NCBI RefSeq assembly: GCF_021130785.1
Contig: NC_060213.1
Span: 71,072,001-71,136,000 of the forward strand
Reading direction: 5' to 3'
Source of the DNA: Homalodisca vitripennis
Lineage: Eukaryota; Arthropoda; Insecta; Hemiptera; Cicadellidae
DNA length: 64,000 nt
The notes beneath the pieces were generated by a model. It saw only the letters and a list, made by a program, of their open reading frames with translations, searched no databases and had not been told where the DNA came from. The position numbers were made by a program, and so were the translations under genes. Shown here piece by piece: positions 48,021 through 61,600 of this stretch (the stretch's first letter is position 1; every line of letters starts with the position of its first letter).

Positions 48021-50029
48021 CCATAGGACCGTGAAGAAATGTCTCTGCAAACTACTCTTTTTGTTTTATATGTTTCTAAACACTGCGAAAGAAACATAAT
48101 TTCAAGCAGTAATTAAAACAAGAGTACATATGGGATAAAAATTGTATGTAAAGAAAACTATGCTGAATCAATTTAATCAAAAGCACATATGAGATTAAAA
48201 TTGCTCGTGAACAACTGTGAGTGCCTCTCAGGTATTTAGACTGTTTTAGTTTTAATACACATTTTAAAACACGATCTAAGAAAACTGGAATAAAATAAAA
48301 ATCCATTCTCACTGCTACATAATACTTAAATCTACAAGAGCGATAATAATGCATTTCTGCTAGAGGGTCATTTACTTTACTTACTCTCTTCCATAAAAGC
48401 CTTTCTCGACTCGATTCATTTTTTTACTGTTTGTCTCATCTGACTTTTTTAATATAAATTCATCAATATCAGAAATCTTTTGACTTAGCATTATTATATG
48501 ATATTGAATAAAAGATATTTTAACGCTACTTTAATTTCTAAAATAATTTTAGATTATTTAAGATTGAACATTTAATAGATACTTTAAGTATAAGAACATT
48601 TTGAAAAATTTTAATCCTCATATTATTTTAAAATGGAAGCAATATATTTTGAAGATACAGTAACTGTAATGTAAATACCACAGAGGCTGGTATAAAAAAG
48701 TGTATAAATAAAAAAGCATTATGAATAAATTATGTTTGAAAGAAACCAATAGATGAACGGAAAAAAGCAACGAGTAAAAACAGCGTAGGAAACGCATAAA
48801 CACATTTTAGGGGTAGTAGAGGAAAATAAAAATAAAATAGCCATGTGTATTGAAGATAAAATAATCTGAATAGGTATCCTTCCAAAATTACAATAAATGT
48901 AAAAAAATTTAATATTCCTGACTGAATCATCGAAAATACTTTAAAACTACTAAACAAAGTACATGGAATATTCAGTTTTTAAGTCATTTTCTTTGTGGCC
49001 TAAATTTTATGTGCGATTCCTCGGATTCATGTCTTCTTTTCACAGGCGAATTCGGAGCTAAGAAGTGTACAGCATTTTTTTCTGAAATTTGCAGGCAAGG
49101 TTGTAAGTTAAATTAATATTAAATAAACCTTCCAAAAAATCTATATTCAGCAGTCCTAAATCTTAACAGTTTAAATGTAAATCCCGCTTCAAGACATTAC
49201 CTGTAGATAGATAGGCATGGCTAAAGGAAAGACAAATTATAAACTGAGATATGATGTGGGGAAAGCTGAATTCATTCTTTATTATGTCAATCTCCAACTG
49301 TCATAGTGACATCTCTGGATTAAGTTGTGGAGGTGGAGAACACAGTTCACAATCTTGAGGTGCTTCTTTATTAGTGCGTTTCTATTCTTTCTATCCACGT
49401 GGTACTCAAATATACAATCATCAATTAAACGTTTTTCCAATACTTTTTATATTTTATCTGCTTCGTCTAAAACTTTGGATTAGGAAGCTACTATGAAATG
49501 TGCAGGATGAAGTTAAGTCTGAAAAGAAACAAATTTTTACCAACCATTTTCACAGTATATACCGTATATAAGAGCAAAGCACAAGATCTTACATTTTAAA
49601 GAGGCAAGAGTGGATTTAAGGATTTACTGTTTCTTCTATGACCCAATACTATGTAGTCCGTTCATGTGTAAACTTTCCAGTCAGTCCGATAACATAGTAG
49701 TGTAAGAAGAAAAAAAACATTTTTATCACGATATTTTATAAACGTGTCTGTTTTTTTTCCAGCAGTTTACTATTTGAAACTTTGTGTTCCTACCGGTGTA
49801 AATGGACGTTTTACTTTATCTACTTAAACCAAAATCTGTCGATATTCACGTATTTTCTTCCTCATTATACATACGGAAGACTTTCATAATTTCAGATAAT
49901 TTATTACTATGTATTTCAATGGTTGCGAATTACAAATTAATTTTAGTCACAAATTATAAAGATCTTGCTTAAAGTACCAAGAAGTGCATTTAAAAAATTG
50001 ATTTTAAATTGTTCATTAGTTTCTATAAT
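48021..50029. other. Intergenic, nothing recognised
   Basis: Several minus-strand frames of 60-92 codons at 48,076-48,957 are rich in Phe, Leu and Tyr and look random. CATTTCTGCTAGAGGG near 48,352 partly recurs at about 54,408 (CATTTCTGCTGGAGGG), hinting at one more repeat family. Confidence 0.5.
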
Positions 50030-50460
50030 GGAACATTCTTATAAAAAGCCCTTAAGAGCTTGAATACACTCTTAATATGGATGTATTTTACACGTATTCT
50101 AGAATAATGAACATTCACTACCGCACAGTACATGCTCTCACCCTTGTCATGCGTAGAATAAGCAGGTAAACATTGTGGGTGATAAGAGTGAGAGAGATGA
50201 GTTGAGATTATATAACATCCCACTTTCAGTTTAAATACCTGTCTGTCAAGGTAAACAACAGCCATGGGCTCCGTATCTTAGCCGAGCAGTTGTCAGTTTA
50301 ACCCTCTTCAAACTTGCAATTACCTGTCATATTAGCGATTTAGAGTTCAAAATAAGAGAATTTACCTGTTTCTAATCTCGTATCCTATTATTTAAACATA
50401 CTAGTAATTCCAATCGTTTTGCCAGTCCAGTAACATTTCTAGTAGAGCTGTGCAAAATCA
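50030..50460 (+). repeat. Dispersed repeat D, partial copy 3
   Basis: AAACATTGTGGGTGATAAGA near 50,168 and GTCAGTTTAACCCTCTTCAA near 50,291, followed by a decayed version of the CTGTCA-TATTAGCGATTTAG block, follow the order of D copy 2. Decay is stronger than in the other two copies. Confidence 0.45.
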
Positions 50461-53165
50461 CACCATATCTAAAAAACAAATCAGGGTTTAAACATTCAGT
50501 TAAGATATTTTGTGATACATAATCCGACCGCCTTATTAAGAAGAAGCGTAACCTGAAGAAATGTAGTCGGGACTAGAGGTTCAAACAATTGGTGAAAACC
50601 CTTACCATTTGATTGATGGAAAAGCCATGATTAAAATCATCTCAACTCTTATTGTAAATCAGGATTTAATGCAAAATTATTAGAAATTTTTATTACGCGT
50701 AGGTATGGCAATAAAAATGTAAAATCATCTATTAAATAACCCATTGCTTGGGGTACAATCATTATAATTGGTATAAATTGGCTATAGAATATATTAAAAT
50801 TATCTGTATTCCACGGCTATATTGTTTTTCAATAATAATGACTATTAATGTGATTAGTATACCTACTGTAACTGCATCGTTTTCTATCATTTTCAATTTG
50901 TTTGATCATAGAACATTTATATTTGCAAACAAAGAGCAATAAAACAGATGACAAAGTTAACATTTCAGCACATTATAAAAGGCGTAAAATAACTCAAGGG
51001 CTTCATCATTCAGGAACGATTACAGTTTGAATAAATCAAACTTCTTATACGACTACTGCAACTATTAACCTACTTTTTTAGGTAACTAGTAATTTATTTT
51101 TCAAGGCGGGGGGATGGCCCACAAAGATTCAGAAGGAAATCTTAAATATGAGCATAGGTCGAGTATTAAATCAAATTAAAGGCAAATATTAGCATAGTAC
51201 AATGCCGCAAATCCGACCTGAAAAGGTCCACTCTTTAAAAAAAGTACACTGGTCTGAAGCTTGAAAGCTTATAGGTATGCAAAGTTTGCATGATGCCATA
51301 GCGAAGCCTTTCACTAGACACCTGTAGTGGCATACCTTGTTTTATTACATTTAATATTAATGTTTAGTTTAATTCCAAATTTTATATACATTAGTGTTGG
51401 AAGCCTTTTGGGTAAAAGAACTACGTAATTTATAATACAAAATCCTAACACTTACGAAACATTATTTACAGTATATATCAGTCTCTTTTAGGTGCTATGA
51501 AAGTAAAGAATGGGACATCACAATCTGTTACTTCCCTGACAGGAGAAGACTTATGGGACTGGTTATTCGGTAATCTAAACTGTCTTATCTTACGATGTTA
51601 TCTACAAAGTGCTATTACCACACGTTTTTCATCATCCTAGACGGAATTAAAAATATCTTATAAATTCCCTTATTTTATTTAAAATAAATAATACACTGTT
51701 CGAATTAAATAGTTTAACACAATGATTCTCATTTTATAATAAATTATATTAAAACTTGATTTTGAATATAATTATTCAAGAGTTGTTGGGTGAATATGGA
51801 AAGCTGCGTTATAACAACAGCTAACCGTATTAATGTAAACCTCAATTATAATTACTCTCATAACTAAGAATATTAGACACATTACAGCACAAACGCTACG
51901 AAACAGTGGAATTTGGAAACTAAACACTGTAGGGTAATATTTGATAACTTCTATTACAGATAAATTTCACAGTTCCAATACCCGTACACCTTATAGTACA
52001 AGATACCAGAGACAATTCGCATTGAAAAAACACGAAAATTTTTCGTTATTCAAAAATTCTTAAAAACATATTTTAGTAAAAAATAAATCTCCTATACTTA
52101 TTGTGAAGAATGCTTTATGAAATTATCTGGTGGAATCCAAATTCTTATAATGTTAAATAATACTTTTGTATTCAAAATGAAAAACTTAAAACAAATTATC
52201 AAAAACTTAGAATGACGAACTTCAGTCTATTTCCTTACTTTATTGACGACTTTTTAAGTACAAATGCAAACATCCCTCTATAGGTTACCAAAATTCTGGA
52301 TTCGTACTTATACATTATTAATTGTATCTCTGCTATGTTGTAATTTTAAGACAATTTAGATATCTTGTTGCTTTTTTATACTCTAATTACCATAAGAACA
52401 ATATGTAATTAGTTCACTCTCATAGCACCAATGAATAAAGAGAGGAAGAGGGGAGGGGGTGAGACACCCGTTTATTTTTCTATCCTGCGAGGGAATTAGT
52501 TCCCTGGCCTTATGAAATCACTGGTAATAAACATATAAGACTATCTAAAAACTATAAGACATACTATAAGACTCTATTATAAATCTATTTTGTTCATCTC
52601 TTATGGAAAAACAAAGAACTATCATATGTATTTATGATATTTAAATTCTTCTGAAAATGGATAAAATTAATAGCTTGAAATCAGAACAACAACAGTTTTA
52701 TGTTTTGGTGCCTTATACAACTGAGACAAAATCTTGTTAACTACCGCAAGTAGTGTAATATTTTCATAATACGATTAATTTTGTTACAGGTTGTAAAATA
52801 TTTAACGTACTTTTTCTTTCTCTAGTATCAGGATACATCAAATAAATGTTTGTACTCTAGTACATTTTTAGTATATATAGGTGCATATTTGAAAGAACGA
52901 TTTGTATTCGTTTACTAAAAGGAATAAGCACTGTTTTAATCTTTTATAGCTAAGTAATTCATGTGTACTTTACAATTTTTGGGAACCTAATAAAATCATG
53001 TTAGAGATATAAATAGTTACAACCATATGATTTTTTGTAAAACTACTCTTATAATTTATCAAGCTATTGTATGAAACTTTTAAAAATTATCTAAACTTCA
53101 GTTTTATACAAAAATGTATAAAACTACTTTCAAGTAACAATGGACATTAACTTATTCTTGCAAGG
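50461..53165. other. Intergenic around repeat B copy 4
   Basis: No genes. 51,105-51,340 is somewhat richer in G+C, with TAGGTATGC and GGCATACCT forming a loose inverted pair (51,272 and 51,331). Confidence 0.5.
51468..51655 (+). repeat. Dispersed repeat B, copy 4
   Basis: GTCTCTTTTAGGTGCT, then ATG at 51,497 opening MKVKNGTSQSVTSLTGEDLW. It is the most diverged copy near the end of the shared segment, yet the frame is open through NCLI. Confidence 0.65.
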
Positions 53166-53393
53166 ATGAAGAAAACTAGTTTTAGTTCAAAATCAGAGCC
53201 GCACCTGTCCATGTCTAGTGCAGAAATCCATTTATTTGGAATTGGAACGGAACGAAGGTCTGTCATGCTGACTGTCCGTTTGGATGCCATTTCCTGTATT
53301 GCTCTAGTGTATAAAACTTATGAACACATACGTTTCATAATATATCGATTTTCCCTAGCATTAAAAGCTAAAATAAAAGTATCCTTTACGTGA
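53166..53393 (+). other. Unrecognised 75-codon open frame in a GC-richer patch
   Basis: ATG to TGA frame whose first 55 codons have mixed composition (SSKSEPHLSMSSAEIHLFG) unlike the Ile/Tyr/Lys-rich random frames of the region. No domain or signal peptide is recognised. The terminal 15-bp inverted repeat begins just before the stop, which suggests this patch is the end of a dispersed element rather than a gene. Confidence 0.2.
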
Positions 53394-53443
53394 ACTGGTT
53401 CTTTATATTATTAGCTGTTATTACAATAAACCAGTTCACGTAA
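53386..53443. repeat. 15-bp perfect inverted repeat (stem-loop)
   Basis: TTACGTGAACTGGTT (53,386-53,400) and AACCAGTTCACGTAA (53,429-53,443) are exact complements around a 28-base loop. It lies at the end of a 75-codon frame (53,166-53,393) of unknown nature. Confidence 0.8.
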
Positions 53444-55146
53444 CACTTTCTATTGAAAATGGTCTACAACGTATACTACATGAGTATTAACAATAATACT
53501 GGAACAAGAATACAGGTACTATAAATTAAAAACTGTCTTGTTAGAGTCAATAATAAATTGCATTACATTTTGTACCTCAATTTCTGTGTCGCAGTCAACA
53601 AAAAATGAGGCGACGAATGTATTTCCTTACATCATTTAATAATATTTGTCACCGTAAATTATTAGGGATTTAGTAAAAATAAATTGTTTTAAAAGTCGAT
53701 TTTACAAATATAGTAGAAAATTCAACCACCTTTATTATAAGTGCACTGTGTTTCGATTCATTTTCGTGCTGTTCACACGTTTCTAAACAGGACGTAGTAA
53801 TGCGAATTGTATTAATATGTTATAATTAACTAAGTATCGAAATAATTAATGTATGTAATGCACATAAATAATTACAAATATAATAAATTTCATCTAATAT
53901 TTTATTACATGCAATTTAAAAAAAACATTATTACTATTGATTGTAAAAGAATTTTGAAAATTTTAGTACAAAAGATACCAAGTACATGATTGTAAACAGT
54001 ATATACGTACCTTTAAATTAATGATGAACGGCTACTGAATATAAGTAAGTTTATTACTTTGTAAAGAGCCAATTTCTCTAAAAATATATGGTTAAGTGAT
54101 TAGAAATGTAGGCTATTATTAATGTTACATTCTGCATTAGGATTATGATTGTTTTCCACACAAACATTTTATTTAAATAAATTCATACAAATTTATTTTA
54201 TCCTAAGAAATTATTAGCAACAATACATATTTGTGCTGACTTTATATCCTAATTATTAATAAATGCTTCGGCATATTGTAAAGTATTTACACCTTTCATA
54301 TATTCTTGGAATTTAAGTAATTAAACATCATTTTAAGCAAATTCATATTAAAATACTAAGAATTTCGCAGCAACACCCTCACTCAAATCCACTAAAGCAG
54401 GGATAACTCATTTCTGCTGGAGGGAACTTTCGTCATTTTTCTCTGCCCTGAAAGCTCGCGCTTTACTCCTTTTATTTTCTTGCGCTAGGGAATTTATTCA
54501 CTAAACCCATCTTAGTCTCTTAAAGGTTTCATTTTGATGTGTTATAAATATTGGTTTACGTCATAAACATGTTCATAAACAAATTCCTTTCACTGTCGTA
54601 AATGCTGTTTTAGTTTGATAAAACTCTGTTTAATATAGGCAATTAAAATTTATGGTAAAAAAGAAATAATATGGATTTATCTGTATTCACTAGTAAGGCT
54701 ATACATTTTTATTTGACCGACAGTGTTACAAGACTACTTACACAGTCATCAGTCAAGGTTGTACTGCTGTAGGGCTATATTATTAAATGTAGAGTTTGTA
54801 AGGAAAGTAAATATAATAATAATACATTTATAAGTTTATAAAAACTAATTAAAATACACCACGAGAGGAATATTTATAAACTATAAATAATGTATGCTAT
54901 ATACAAACAGTTATGAGATATACTTTCTCTTTAAATTACAAGAGTCTGACCAAAGTGATAACAAAAGACTAACACTTGGAAACCAAAAAAGTGCTTTTAA
55001 TAAAAAAAATCTCATACACAAAATTCGTATACGATCCTGATATTGAGACCCAGAAGTAAAATGCCGGCGTCGCCCTCACCATGAATGTGACCAACACCAA
55101 CTCTTTCAGATACCTCAGAAAATATATTCATTGATTTTCTACTTAG
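53444..55146. other. Intergenic with a GC-rich minus-strand frame
   Basis: Mostly AT-rich. 55,025-55,115 is GC-rich and open on the minus strand (GVGHIHGEGDAGILLLGLN), unexplained. The phrase CATTTCTGCTGGAGGG near 54,408 resembles 48,352. Confidence 0.45.
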
Positions 55147-55251
55147 ACTCTCACCATCGCTGGTGTCTATGCCGTATTGCTTAGTGCTTTTGGTTTCATT
55201 CTCACCTGTCTGGAGTTCTTACTCTTTGTGTGCCAAGCGGTTATTACTTGA
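55147..55251 (+). other. Possible terminal exon: M4-like helix of an ionotropic receptor
   Basis: A frame of 34 codons starts directly after a good splice-acceptor sequence (TTGATTTTCTACTTAG, AG at 55,145-55,146) and ends with TGA at 55,249-55,251. It encodes a hydrophobic helix reading IAGVYAVLLSAFGF, then ILTCL and a terminal EFL. A Gly-Val-aromatic start, Leu-rich middle and Glu-Phe end resemble the last membrane helix (M4) of ionotropic glutamate-type receptors, including insect IRs. Local base composition is richer in G+C than the flanks. No other receptor exon was recognised upstream, the cytoplasmic tail would be only about eight residues, and a chance hydrophobic frame cannot be excluded. 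It could also be a pseudogene scrap. Confidence 0.25.
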
Positions 55252-56950
55252 TTTTTAGTGGCATCTCATTGGTATACATGTAATTTTTAGGGATATATTG
55301 CTCGATCATGTACTGGGGTTTTTGACAAGTGAAAAAGAGGGTAAGGTTCAATTCTCAAAACTAGTGATAAAGTTTTCATGTTCAAAATTATATTATGCTT
55401 TTTAAACCATCCATCGTCAATCAACCTTTACGTAAGGAATTTAATACTTCTGATATATATGTTTTTGGTTTTCAAAGTGTCCTTATATAACAAATCTGAT
55501 ACTGGTTTTTTGTTAAATCGGAGCATTACAAATGGATTTCTTATGAAGCAGCTTAATTCAATCATTTCCCAAATTTCTTTCGACTAAACGAATCAATACT
55601 TAACCAATTATATCGTAGATTGCTGCGTAATAAGTTACTGCAACATTAGGCCTATCCTCATCATAAAACTCTTAGCATGGGATGGTACACACGTGTAATG
55701 CTTTTAGAATCACAGGGGATGCAACAACTTAGCTAGACTGACGCAATAACATGCACTGTAATATTGATGGGGGATGTAGACCCAGTGAGTTAGCTACTTT
55801 AGTGATAGTGGTGTGAGTGGTTTACTATCAGTCGAAAATGAGCAAATATTGGGATAAATAATTTTCAAGGTGAGCTTTGTGTCAAAATTAATTTGAGATA
55901 TACAAACATCTATTATTAGGAAAAATCATTCGGTATGGTACAAACAAATTAATCCTGAGAGTCTTTAATTTGGTTCATGTTTGGCTTTCAAGAGGAATTT
56001 CCAATAGGGATATCGGAAACAGTCTGGATGTTGTAATAACTGACAGTTAAAATATGCACCCTTACCTCTGGAAAGCCCAAAAACAACTGATGTGGTGTTG
56101 CAACTCGTATCATGTTTTGGAGGTACACTTCAGGGTATTTTCTGCTGAGGGGAACTGGTAAGCTTCTTCCTGAGCTAACCCGAAATCTAGGCGTTTTAAA
56201 CTTTATTTTCTCGTCTGTATCTTAGAATTGAGTTCAAATAAAATATACTTCAGTTTCAAAGGCGAGCATTGTAAGGCCTATTGGTCGAGGGCCATGAAAA
56301 TATTTCATTTTCGTCAAAATGTCCCAATAATATATAAAAAACAATCTTACTAATAAACTTGACATTTTGGGCTAAGGGTTTGGCTAAGGGTTAGCAAGTA
56401 TGCTTACATTACTCTTATAGGGAAAAAAACGGCAACAAGACCATAAAAGAATTAAAAATTTATAAAATTACTAAGTAAAATCATATGAGACCTTAATATG
56501 TGACTTATTAGCAAGTGTAGCCTAATTAGAAAATCATATTTTGATGATTTTGTGCGTAGCATTGTATTTATAAAGTAAAAATAAAGTTTTAGTACTTTTT
56601 AAGTCAATGTTAGTAACGGACAAGATTTGATTACAGATCTTACTTGTAGCTCACCAGAACTTGATAATTGCTATGAAATCCAACTTAATAAACAAAATAT
56701 GATATGAATAGCAATACATTTCTTATGAGTTATTACTGTTATGTTTCTCCGTGTGTGTATATAACATTGTTACATAATTTTGTACACGTTAAAACAAATA
56801 TCGGTGTTTAAACAACTGTAAAATGACTTTCACTTAAAACTCACAACGTATAAACAAACACTCGGATAAGTTTAAAATATTTCTTTTTGTTTTCTTTAAT
56901 CTAGTGAGAGACGATATCATTTTTGTAATAATGTTTATTTACAATTGTAC
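55252..56950. other. Intergenic, nothing recognised
   Basis: A 69-codon plus frame at 55,378-55,587 has no recognised domain. No further receptor-like exon is visible. Confidence 0.55.
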
Positions 56951-57186
56951 TTAGAAAAATATTAAATGGACCGTTTCAGGACGGTTACATAAATAAGGCA
57001 TGAGAAACAGAGTATTTTTATTATTGGCGAGAATAGCAGACAGTGGAGAACCCATTGTCATACCTTCATCTTGACGGTAAATTGTATCCTCTAACTCAAA
57101 ATAATTGCATTGAGTGCATTTATTGTATCACTGAACATTGGCAAGTTCCAGAAGAATCCTGTTTTCTTCACAATCCTTCCATCGTT
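56951..57186 (-). pseudogene. Penelope-like element reverse transcriptase fragment
   Basis: On the minus strand a frame open from 57,127 to a stop at 56,953-56,951 contains YRQDEGMTMGSPLSAILAN (about 57,081-57,022). The pattern Y-x-Q-x-x-G-x-x-MGSPLS followed by LAN is the RT motif of Penelope-like retrotransposons. Upstream in the same frame, after a TGA at 57,130-57,128, some 16 more codons (ending LLELANVQ) fit the helix that precedes this motif. The YxDD box expected some 50-60 residues later is absent: the downstream frame loses similarity and ends. This is therefore a short, dead scrap of about 75 codons. Other RTs with MGSPLS are possible, but the Y-x-Q spacing favours Penelope. Confidence 0.65.
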
Positions 57187-58439
57187 GAAAAAAGAATATA
57201 ATTCATATGTTATAAAAGATATAATACACTTCCAGTATTGATAAGGTAACCCTACATGCTGGGATAAAATATATTATCTGTATTTAAATTATACTTCTAC
57301 ATTCGGTCATGCTTTGCAAAATACGAAACGAGATAAAAAAGTCTTATGGGAGTGTAGATTATTGTCGTATACCTGTATTGTATTCAAACTAAAATATTTT
57401 TTATCCTCAATGTTGATTTTCATGCAAGTAAAATCCTTTCACAAAAATGTAAACGAATTGCTTACATATAATTTTTTAAATGTTACTTAGGTTTTAAAAA
57501 AATAAAATATATAGTTTAAGATGTAACATTAGCTACTCATCATAAAGTTAGGAGTAGTATTGTTTAATTACCATGAAAACATAAAATTGGGTGCTAAAAT
57601 GTGAATATTTTAATTTATATTATGAAATGCATTTATTACTTTGAGACAAATGGAGAAATAAGGACTTTGAATACAGTTATTATACAAATTTACTTTATTC
57701 ACATAATAATCTATTAGTGGATAACCACTATAAATATCATCATTAACTTAATAATTACGTCAAAACAGCGTAAAAATCTATGTGCAAGTTTGAAATATTT
57801 TTTTTCTATTTTATTAGAAAATTAAAATAGTTGGATTAAATAAGACAAAACGATCTCGCTAGTTTAGGAATTGCAATTATGGCTTGGAAAATACTAAGTT
57901 ATGTTGGTGACAATTCCATGTTTGGTTATTAAGATAGGTTGCCTGTAAAAGACTATTCTGTCTGCACTAGTATAATTTTCACCGATTTCCTATGATATTT
58001 TATAGGGTTTAATCGTAAACCATTGCCAAAATCCAAAAGAAAAGATGACCATTATTTAATGTGATAGGTTGGTGCATGGTTGTTTTAAGTAAACCCAAAA
58101 AACGATAAATATTATAATCAGAAACTCAAATAGTAATTAAAACATTATGTTAGAGCTCAAGATATGCAAAACGTTTTAAACTGAATCTTAAATTGTATTA
58201 TAAGTACTGACATTACAGGCGATTGAAGCGGTAACTAACAGCGTGATAGATTATCATATATATTCATTAGACTAGGTTTTACAACAGTTTTCAGATAATA
58301 AAGGTTCCTAGGAGCTAGGAAAGGTAATATTACTGCAATCAAATCCTGTCCCTATTTTTTAACATTGACTTTCCTTTTCTTATTTTTCTTTTACTTTACA
58401 AATTAATCTGCAGTGTGCTCAAATCTCTTATTAATGTAC
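57187..58439. other. Intergenic, nothing recognised
   Basis: No additional Penelope-like sequence could be read upstream of the RT scrap. Confidence 0.55.
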
Positions 58440-58650
58440 TTAGTTTGTTAACAACTTTATTTATCTTTGTATTTTGTCTTTGCCTAATTGATTAACCATA
58501 AGACAAACGTAAAAGTTCGCTAACGCTTAGCCAACCCCGTTGCTTTTACGTAAAATAATAGGTAATATATGCAAACTGACAAGTGCATAGGTAATTTCAT
58601 TTTTGAGATAACAGATATGATACAGACAAATAGACAGACAGACAGCTAGA
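58440..58650 (+). repeat. Dispersed repeat H, copy 4
   Basis: CATAAGACAAACGTAAAAGT, TCGCTAACGCTTAGCCAAC, then TTTTTGAGATAACAGATATG followed by GACAGACAGACAG near 58,632. It is one of the best-preserved H copies. Confidence 0.6.
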
Positions 58651-61600
58651 AATTAAAATTTTCTAGTTTATTTAATCACACGCTTCGTTAAATTCAGCCA
58701 ATTAGAGGTTTTTCCACCTAAAGAAGAGGGTAGATTTTTATCTTCGAAACAGAGTGTTATACTTTTTGTAAGATAAATGTTAGAAATCCCTAAAATTCCA
58801 TTACGGATTTTTGTATTAAATACGTTGCGAAATAACACAAACCTCTTCTTGAAACTTTGAGATCCTTTGCCTTGTAGTGGCAATTATAATATATTATCTC
58901 ACAGAGAGTAAATATAGTCAGGTAAGTTTAATGGTGAATAATTCAGAGGATCGTTTACTTTTGGGTTACTTTCTTGTTCTGATTAAAACTGTTACAGGAG
59001 TAAGATGGAGTCCGAAACTTCTTATAGTGATATTGTGATTTATAAATTTAGATACACACTTATATTTGCTATATGATAATATATAAGTACGTATATCAGC
59101 AGTAAGTAATATTAGAAACACAAATTCACTTAGTCTGCAGTGGCATTGGAGATACAAGTGTCGATTAGGCTTAACTTTTTGGCGATATTGTCTATTGAAG
59201 GTAGCTGGTGCTCTTTAATAAAATAAAAAGTTCTATAGTATGGAATTATTAGGGTGGAAATTTTAAACAATTAGATAATATGTGTGGGGGTACATAAATA
59301 ATAAAATGTCATAATTTAAATTAGATTACCATACTATTACAAATGTAACTTAATTAGTTTTAGTTCCATCAAGTTTCAAAACTATCCTTTCTTGTTAAGG
59401 AAGTATTTGGATATAGTTAAATAATTGCTGGATTACACAAATTCCAAAGAATATTCGTCCTACTCTGGTTCTCAATTAAATATTGAGGTATCAAAGTTAA
59501 CATTAAATTATAAACCTAAGTGCAAGCTGAGCTAAATTAATGAGAAAGAAGCTTACAGCTTGATTATAAAATGGAGATGAGTATTATTATGTAGTTAGAC
59601 TTATTAGTTCTAGGTAACTAATTAGTTAGTCAATGAGTATGTTGATGGAAAGTCGTGACAATGGTTTAACAACTACAATTTGTTTTTTAAAAGGTATTCA
59701 CTTTGACAAAATGTTTTATTTTTATCTTTGTAATGGATTTTAACAGATAATTAAGCCTGACTTTCGGCATGACGACGTGACGGAGAAACAATGCATTTTG
59801 GCAGAGACTTGAGTACGGAAAATTACTTTAGGGAAAACTTAAAGTGTTCGCCTACATGCAAGTGACAGCGCCTGAGAGCAGAGTTGCTTGTTTGAAACAT
59901 TAGTCGAGACAGTTTATTTTTAAATGGGCAGTGTAAACTTTTTTATATTTTTTTGATAATGTTACATAAAACCCGAAACTTTGGACAAAAATGTTTTACA
60001 AAATATTGCAAAAATGTTTTCTGCTTATAGAGTAAATTTTTAAATCCACTACATATTATAAAATACATATTGTTCGTACACATTATAAAGTAGTAAATAG
60101 TATGAATGAATAAATAGTACTATCTGTTACTTGAAGCTTTTCACGAATTTTTTTAAATTAAAGTCATATTTCGTAGCAAAATTACTTATGACGGAGTTTT
60201 ATGAAATTTTTCTAATTTAAGTAAGCATACGTCAGGTATATATTTAAGTGTCCAGGTTCAGTTTAAGCTGGCAAATGTTTCTGCACGTGTAGGAGCATTT
60301 CTGGTTCAAATTCATTGCACTTTCAACGTCAAAGTTGAGACTGCCTCATCACCCTGATCAAAATTACAAATAAAACGGTCAAGGAAGCCTACTTCTGTCA
60401 AAAAGAATTTACTAAAAATTGTTCGGGTACTTCTGGTCTAAGATATGACCAGTGACGTTGACCCGTTGACCAGTTAAAATTGACCAGTTAATGGTTGAAT
60501 TTGCATTGTTGTTCCGATAAAGAAAATATACATACTTACTTAGGAATGATGTATCTATTACGGCCTAGAGGAAACCCTACCTACTTCCAGTATAAGGGGG
60601 CAATCAATATCAAGTTAACACTACCTTCAAAAATATGCTTGTTATTCTTTGGACTGTAGTATGATAAATAATGGATTGTGTAGGAACATTAGTGTTCATT
60701 TATCAGCTTTTCTATAAGCCATTGTTAAAATGCTACATCACAATGTCAAGTTATCCGCCAATTTGTACTACCTTATACAAAAGATATCACAACTTTATTA
60801 ACATTGGTTGGTGACTGTTTAAACATAACACTGTTTTAATTTTTAATCTAAAATGATCTTTCAACCAATTTACCGAATTTTATCTCAAAGTGTCAAGAGC
60901 TTTTTACGGCCTGTTCAATGTTTTTTGTAAATTAAAACATTTTCTAATGTTTATCTTGTGTAAACCTTCGTTATATTTGTATGAATATTTAAAAAACGAA
61001 TTGGCATGTACCTAATTTTAATATTTATGGTAGCATCAAAATTTCATAATTTAGATAACGGGTTCGTAATAAACACAATTGAGTGTATTCTTACTTGAGA
61101 GAGACTTATTGAGCATGAAGAGTCTTGAAGCTGTTATATTTTTTTTTATTTTACAAGATAACCATCTAAACACATATTTTTGTAACTATTTATAACTTTG
61201 CAGTTGCGGGTGACTACAAGGCCCATCTGATCCATCATGTAATAACCACCACATTATCACTAACAATATGGTAATTTTTTTTAGAATCCAAATCTATATA
61301 ACAGGATTGTTTGAATCTAATTTTACACATGAATACATTAAATTGCTTGGTTATACAAACACTTACAAAATAATTTGAATTTATAAATGGGATGCTAAAG
61401 GATAAATTGGTTATGTTTTTTTAATTATTGTTTTATACAAAGGTCTTTCATTATTTTGCTATGCTCATCCAGGAAAACATCTATTTCAAATCAAATGAGA
61501 CGTTAAGTGTATATTCTACTCATTGCTAGGTGAGATCCACTTGTTTATGCTAAGGATCCTTGAGACGCTGAAGAACCTCACTTAAATCAACATTTACTCC

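Noticed and set aside
48076..48957. Cluster of Phe/Tyr/Leu-rich minus-strand frames of 61-92 codons
   Set aside because: Hydrophobic bias follows from T-rich sequence; no consistent frame, start context or family.
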